Shown here: one piece after another, positions 14,125 to 16,861 of the stretch
Numbering within the stretch: the stretch's first letter is position 1
Layout: each line of letters starts with the position of its first letter
Origin: a bacterium UBP8_UBA817
Lineage (GTDB): Bacteria > Margulisbacteria > Marinamargulisbacteria > UBA817
Direction: 5' to 3'
Assembly (NCBI GenBank): GCA_002296285.1
Contig: DBHX01000012.1
Span: 259 to 17,119 of the forward strand
DNA: 16,861 nucleotides
The notes under the pieces: generated by a model
Database searches by the model: none
Told to the model about the DNA's origin: nothing
The model's input: only the letters and a program-made list of their open reading frames with translations
Translations under genes and position numbers: made by a program

Positions 14125-16716
14125 TCACGACAGTCCCATTTTTTTACGATATTGCATAAATTTATTCTGAAATAGAACATCACCTTTTAAAGCTTCATCA
14201 GCATGTATAAATACATTTGGGTTGACTACCATGCATGCTTCAAGAAATTTTGGGTCTTTTTTTAAATCTGAACAAATGAATTTAAATATTTGCGGTTTTA
14301 TTTCAATAGCTTTTAAAATAAATTTCACATCTCTTTTTAAATCCAAACTAGCATATTTAAATGCGGTCTCATTACTAGAAATAGCTGCTAAGACCACATC
14401 TTTATCGTTCTGTAGTTCTTTAGGCGCAAATTGAAGCATAGTTCCATTTTGAGTAACAGCTGTTAAGACAATCTTTTTTTTATCTTCTAAATTAAATAGT
14501 GATAAATTTATAGAATTAAGTATACTTCCATCCAGTTCAGCAGCTGCTATAGCAATTTTCATTTTTGCGTTTGACTCAAATAATGAGAAATTAACATATT
14601 TAATCGCAAGCCCGTTTTGACGAACAGCTGCTAAAGCAATTTTTATTTTATCTTTTGAATTAAATTCTGACAAGTTAATGAGTTGAATCATATTCCCGTT
14701 TTGACGAACAGCTGTTAAAGCAATTCTTGTTCTTGAATCAAATGATAAAGTCCCTTGATCATCTGATATAGCTGCTGACGCAATTTCTTGTGCATCTTCT
14801 GAATTAAATACTGATAAATCAACACAATTAAACGCACCGTTGTTTTGACGAACAGCTGCTAATACAATTTCTTTTGCGTCTTCCTTTGTGAAAATTTTTA
14901 AATCAATATGTTCAATCGTAGCACCATTTTGACAAACAGCTGCTAAAGCAATTTCTTTTGCATCTTCTGGCTCAATCCATGCTAAATTAATAGTACTAAT
15001 CACAAAAACGTTTTCACGAACAGCTGCTAATGCAATTTCTTTTCTATCCAATGACAATGAATACCCCTGGGCATCGCGTGCTGTACTATATAAGATATTT
15101 TGCAAACCAAACAATTCATCTTGTTCTCGGTCTACTTTATTACTAGAATAAGCACGCCTAAAAATGCGTAAACTTACGTCTTTTAAAGTCTCACCGTTAC
15201 GCTGTGTTTTGTCATTACTACCTTGTATGATATTCTGAAACTGTTGAGTTGCCTTAATAGCTCTTCTGCCAGGATCTTTAATATAAAGATCATTTTCAAG
15301 TTGAAAGTTAGAATAAATAGTAACATATGTATCGATATGGCGACGAAATTCTTCAGATGCGTTATTTCCTATAGAAATAATTCTGCCATAGCCAGTTAAA
15401 CTTTTTTCATCTTCTCTAAAACCGACCACTATTTTAGATTCTGTGTCTTGTTCAATTAATATGTTCTTTTCTGTTAAAACTTGCTCAACATTTGCTTTTA
15501 TCTGAGCATTTGAAATAACCTTCTCTTTTAAAATTTTAAAAACATATTTCATTTTTTCATCATCACCATCTTCTTTCTGAATTTGGGCCTCTTCTTGATT
15601 AAGTCTATCTAAATTTATAATTAGATTACCATCTTTATCAATAAAATCTCTTTCGTTTAAATTATGCCATATTTCTTTTGCTTTATTTTCATCAATTAGT
15701 TCATAAATAAAATCATCATGTGAAATGGTACAATTATCCCAAATATAATTATTATCTGGATCAAAAAATCTTTTAAAGTCTTCTACTCTAAAAAAGATTT
15801 GATTACCATTATTTAAAATAGCTTGTATTTTCTCACAATGTTTTTTGTTATTAGATCCATCAGAATTTTTACTTTTCTCAAGCATTTTTATACTTCTTTC
15901 TTGATATAACTTTTGAATAGAAATTATATCATTCCAAAGATGAGAGTTAATGCTTCCAAATTCTTTTTTAGAAAGTCGCTCTCTTAAACTCCTTCTTAAT
16001 GCAGGTATATTTTCAATTAATTCATAAGAACCGCCATTTTTAAATAAGGAATCTTCTAATATTTTTTGAATTTTAATGTAATTTTTTAAAATGTGTACCC
16101 AGTCGATTTTTTTATCATCAGATAAGTCCTCAGAATACTTTTGACGCATAAATTGCATATGCTGTTTAAAATCTTCTTTTAATTCATTTGTTATTTCAAA
16201 ATCATCTAAAGTTTCTTTTAAGCTTTGATTACAAGATAAAAAATAATTATAGATATCGTCAAAGCATTTTATAAATTCATCAAAGTTATACTGTGCATCT
16301 TTAAATGTAGGATATATTTTATAAATTTCATCATCACACTCATCAACTTTCTTACCAATTGGTCCATAGCCTAGCGATTGAGATTTAACTGGTTGCGATT
16401 TGAATAATTGTCTTGGTGGCTCTGAGGTTGAATATGGGATTGCCCTAAATGACCTTTGTCTTACTGACGCTATTGGCCCATAGCCTAGCGATTGAGATTT
16501 ACCTAGTTGCTGTGCTGGTAGGTATCCTTGTGCTCCCCATTGCTGTGCTGGTGCGTATCCGTGTGCTCCCCATCGCTGTGCTGGTTCGTATCCCCATTGC
16601 TGTGCTGGTGGGTATCCGTGTGCTCCCCATCGCTGTGCTGGTGCGTATCCCCATTGCTGTGCTGGTTCGTATCTCAATTGCGCTAGTGCGTATCCTTGTT
16701 CTGGCCCTAGTGACAT
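14125..16716 (-). CDS. 863-residue repeat protein: GYxPAQxWG N-terminal repeats and DUF4116-type C-terminal repeats
   Basis: Not a characterised protein. Residues 8-72 are low-complexity GYxPAQ(Q/R)WG units alternating 8 and 11 residues. KSQSLGYGPI occurs twice (73-82 and 111-120). Residues 126-556 are charged and mainly helical with no family I recognise. Residues 557-845 are about eleven tandem units of 25-29 residues of the form DxKEIALAAVRQNGxxIxxINLSxFNxE, matching DUF4116, a domain of unknown function frequent in large proteins of amoeba- and protist-associated bacteria. There is no signal peptide or membrane helix, and the tail QYRKKMGLS is basic. A Shine-Dalgarno AAGGAGA (16722-16728) lies 5 bases before the ATG, and a promoter is seen upstream. 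Its context is accessory, next to a broken gene. A secreted host-interaction effector is a reasonable guess; no secretion signal or catalytic motif proves it. Confidence 0.8.
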   Translation of the reverse strand: MSLGPEQGYALAQLRYEPAQQWGYAPAQRWGAHGYPPAQQWGYEPAQRWGAHGYAPAQQWGAQGYLPAQQLGKSQSLGYGPIASVRQRSFRAIPYSTSEPPRQLFKSQPVKSQSLGYGPIGKKVDECDDEIYKIYPTFKDAQYNFDEFIKCFDDIYNYFLSCNQSLKETLDDFEITNELKEDFKQHMQFMRQKYSEDLSDDKKIDWVHILKNYIKIQKILEDSLFKNGGSYELIENIPALRRSLRERLSKKEFGSINSHLWNDIISIQKLYQERSIKMLEKSKNSDGSNNKKHCEKIQAILNNGNQIFFRVEDFKRFFDPDNNYIWDNCTISHDDFIYELIDENKAKEIWHNLNERDFIDKDGNLIINLDRLNQEEAQIQKEDGDDEKMKYVFKILKEKVISNAQIKANVEQVLTEKNILIEQDTESKIVVGFREDEKSLTGYGRIISIGNNASEEFRRHIDTYVTIYSNFQLENDLYIKDPGRRAIKATQQFQNIIQGSNDKTQRNGETLKDVSLRIFRRAYSSNKVDREQDELFGLQNILYSTARDAQGYSLSLDRKEIALAAVRENVFVISTINLAWIEPEDAKEIALAAVCQNGATIEHIDLKIFTKEDAKEIVLAAVRQNNGAFNCVDLSVFNSEDAQEIASAAISDDQGTLSFDSRTRIALTAVRQNGNMIQLINLSEFNSKDKIKIALAAVRQNGLAIKYVNFSLFESNAKMKIAIAAAELDGSILNSINLSLFNLEDKKKIVLTAVTQNGTMLQFAPKELQNDKDVVLAAISSNETAFKYASLDLKRDVKFILKAIEIKPQIFKFICSDLKKDPKFLEACMVVNPNVFIHADEALKGDVLFQNKFMQYRKKMGLS
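14184..15048 (-). repeat. Tandem 84-bp coding repeats (DUF4116-type units)
   Basis: The word ACAGCTG recurs on the plus strand at 14624, 14708, 14851, 14935 and 15018/15019, with a related copy at 14456. The spacing is 84 bases or a multiple of it, except for one shortened unit between 14708 and 14851. This corresponds to 28-residue protein units 557-845. The similarity of neighbouring copies at DNA level (shared stretches such as GACGAACAGCTGCTAA) suggests fairly recent expansion. The last three units (residues 771-845) are more diverged and shorter (25 residues). Confidence 0.8.
16357..16501 (-). repeat. Pair of 30-bp direct repeats encoding KSQSLGYGPI
   Basis: Positions 16358-16387 and 16472-16501 are identical at 29 of 30 bases and are spaced 114 bases apart (38 codons). 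Both are in frame and give the same ten residues. They bracket a unique basic, Ser/Pro-rich segment (residues 83-110). Such a duplication could recombine to delete the segment without breaking the frame. Confidence 0.85.
16498..16695 (-). repeat. In-frame 57-bp minisatellite encoding GYxPAQxWG units
   Basis: Blocks 16561-16617 and 16618-16674 match at 53 of 57 positions, and a further less regular copy lies at about 16504-16560. Each 57-bp period encodes an 8-residue plus an 11-residue unit (for example GYEPAQRWGAH and GYAPAQQW). The region is more GC-rich than the rest of the gene. Unit lengths are multiples of three, so copy-number change would keep the frame. Confidence 0.85.
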
Positions 16717-16777
16717 AAAAATCTCCTTTTTATTTTTAATATATTTATTGATTTTTTTTGAGGAAATGTTGCAGTTA

Positions 16778-16807
16778 AATATATTAATATTTTCTGTTGT
16801 ATTTCAA
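16778..16807 (-). promoter_or_regulatory. Predicted promoter of the 863-residue repeat protein gene
   Basis: On the minus strand TTGAAA (16802-16807) and TATATT (16778-16783) are separated by 18 bases in a very AT-rich stretch. The predicted leader is about 55 bases and ends in the Shine-Dalgarno AAGGAGA. Because the region is so AT-rich, chance -10 matches are likely, and this is only a candidate. The rest of 16717-16861 shows no other gene. Confidence 0.45.
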
Positions 16808-16861
16808 TACAATTTACTACTTTAGATAATATCGTCCCGAGATATTTGCCCAAATAGCGAT

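Noticed and set aside
16498..16695. Possible CRISPR array from regularly spaced repeats
   Set aside because: The repeats are contiguous in a reading frame, the intervals are themselves repeats and not unique spacers, and no cas gene is near.
16449..16718. 89-residue plus-strand frame with hydrophobic LVRIPIAVLV repeats
   Set aside because: It is the antisense shadow of the GYxPAQxWG coding repeats; the repeats, ribosome binding site and promoter all fit the minus-strand gene.

Overview
The window looks like part of the chromosome of an AT-rich, host-associated proteobacterium. An alphaproteobacterium of the Holosporales or Rickettsiales type is my best guess. The reasons are the low GC content, the alpha-like 5' domain of the 23S rRNA, a 23S gene that appears to have its own promoter and no 16S upstream, a decayed gene, and a large DUF4116-repeat protein of a kind common in symbionts of protists and amoebae. 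The assignment is an inference: no complete marker gene is present.

Layout. (1) Positions 1-495 hold the 5' end of a 23S rRNA gene on the minus strand, running off the left edge. A well-formed promoter with an A-rich upstream element and a boxA-like site lies directly upstream, where 16S and spacer tRNAs would normally be. (2) Positions 728-7340 form a tight plus-strand run of five genes: a ManC-type mannose-1-phosphate guanylyltransferase/isomerase, a GT4 glycosyltransferase, an O-antigen ligase/polymerase-like membrane protein, a membrane-anchored TPR protein, and the ribosome-associated GTPase HflX. All junctions overlap or are 20 bases apart. The first four genes suggest synthesis and assembly of a mannose-containing surface polysaccharide. 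(3) Positions 7333-11488 on the minus strand hold a small secreted pilin-like protein, a rho-independent terminator, and an outer-membrane fimbrial usher with a long charged C-terminal extension. No periplasmic chaperone is visible. The usher overlaps hflX tail to tail by 8 bases. (4) Positions 11573-13556 on the minus strand hold a tRNA-dihydrouridine synthase and the glycine-cleavage T protein, with a 35-base overlap. (5) Positions 13589-16861 look like accessory DNA: a broken DUF2971 gene and an 863-residue protein with GYxPAQxWG repeats at its N terminus, an unrecognised middle and about eleven DUF4116-type repeats at its C terminus. Its own promoter and strong ribosome binding site are visible.

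Taken together, the window combines surface building (polysaccharide and possible pili) with a candidate host-interaction protein next to ordinary housekeeping genes. The least ordinary features are the apparently unlinked 23S gene, the 863-residue repeat protein, and the chaperone-less usher locus with its extended usher.
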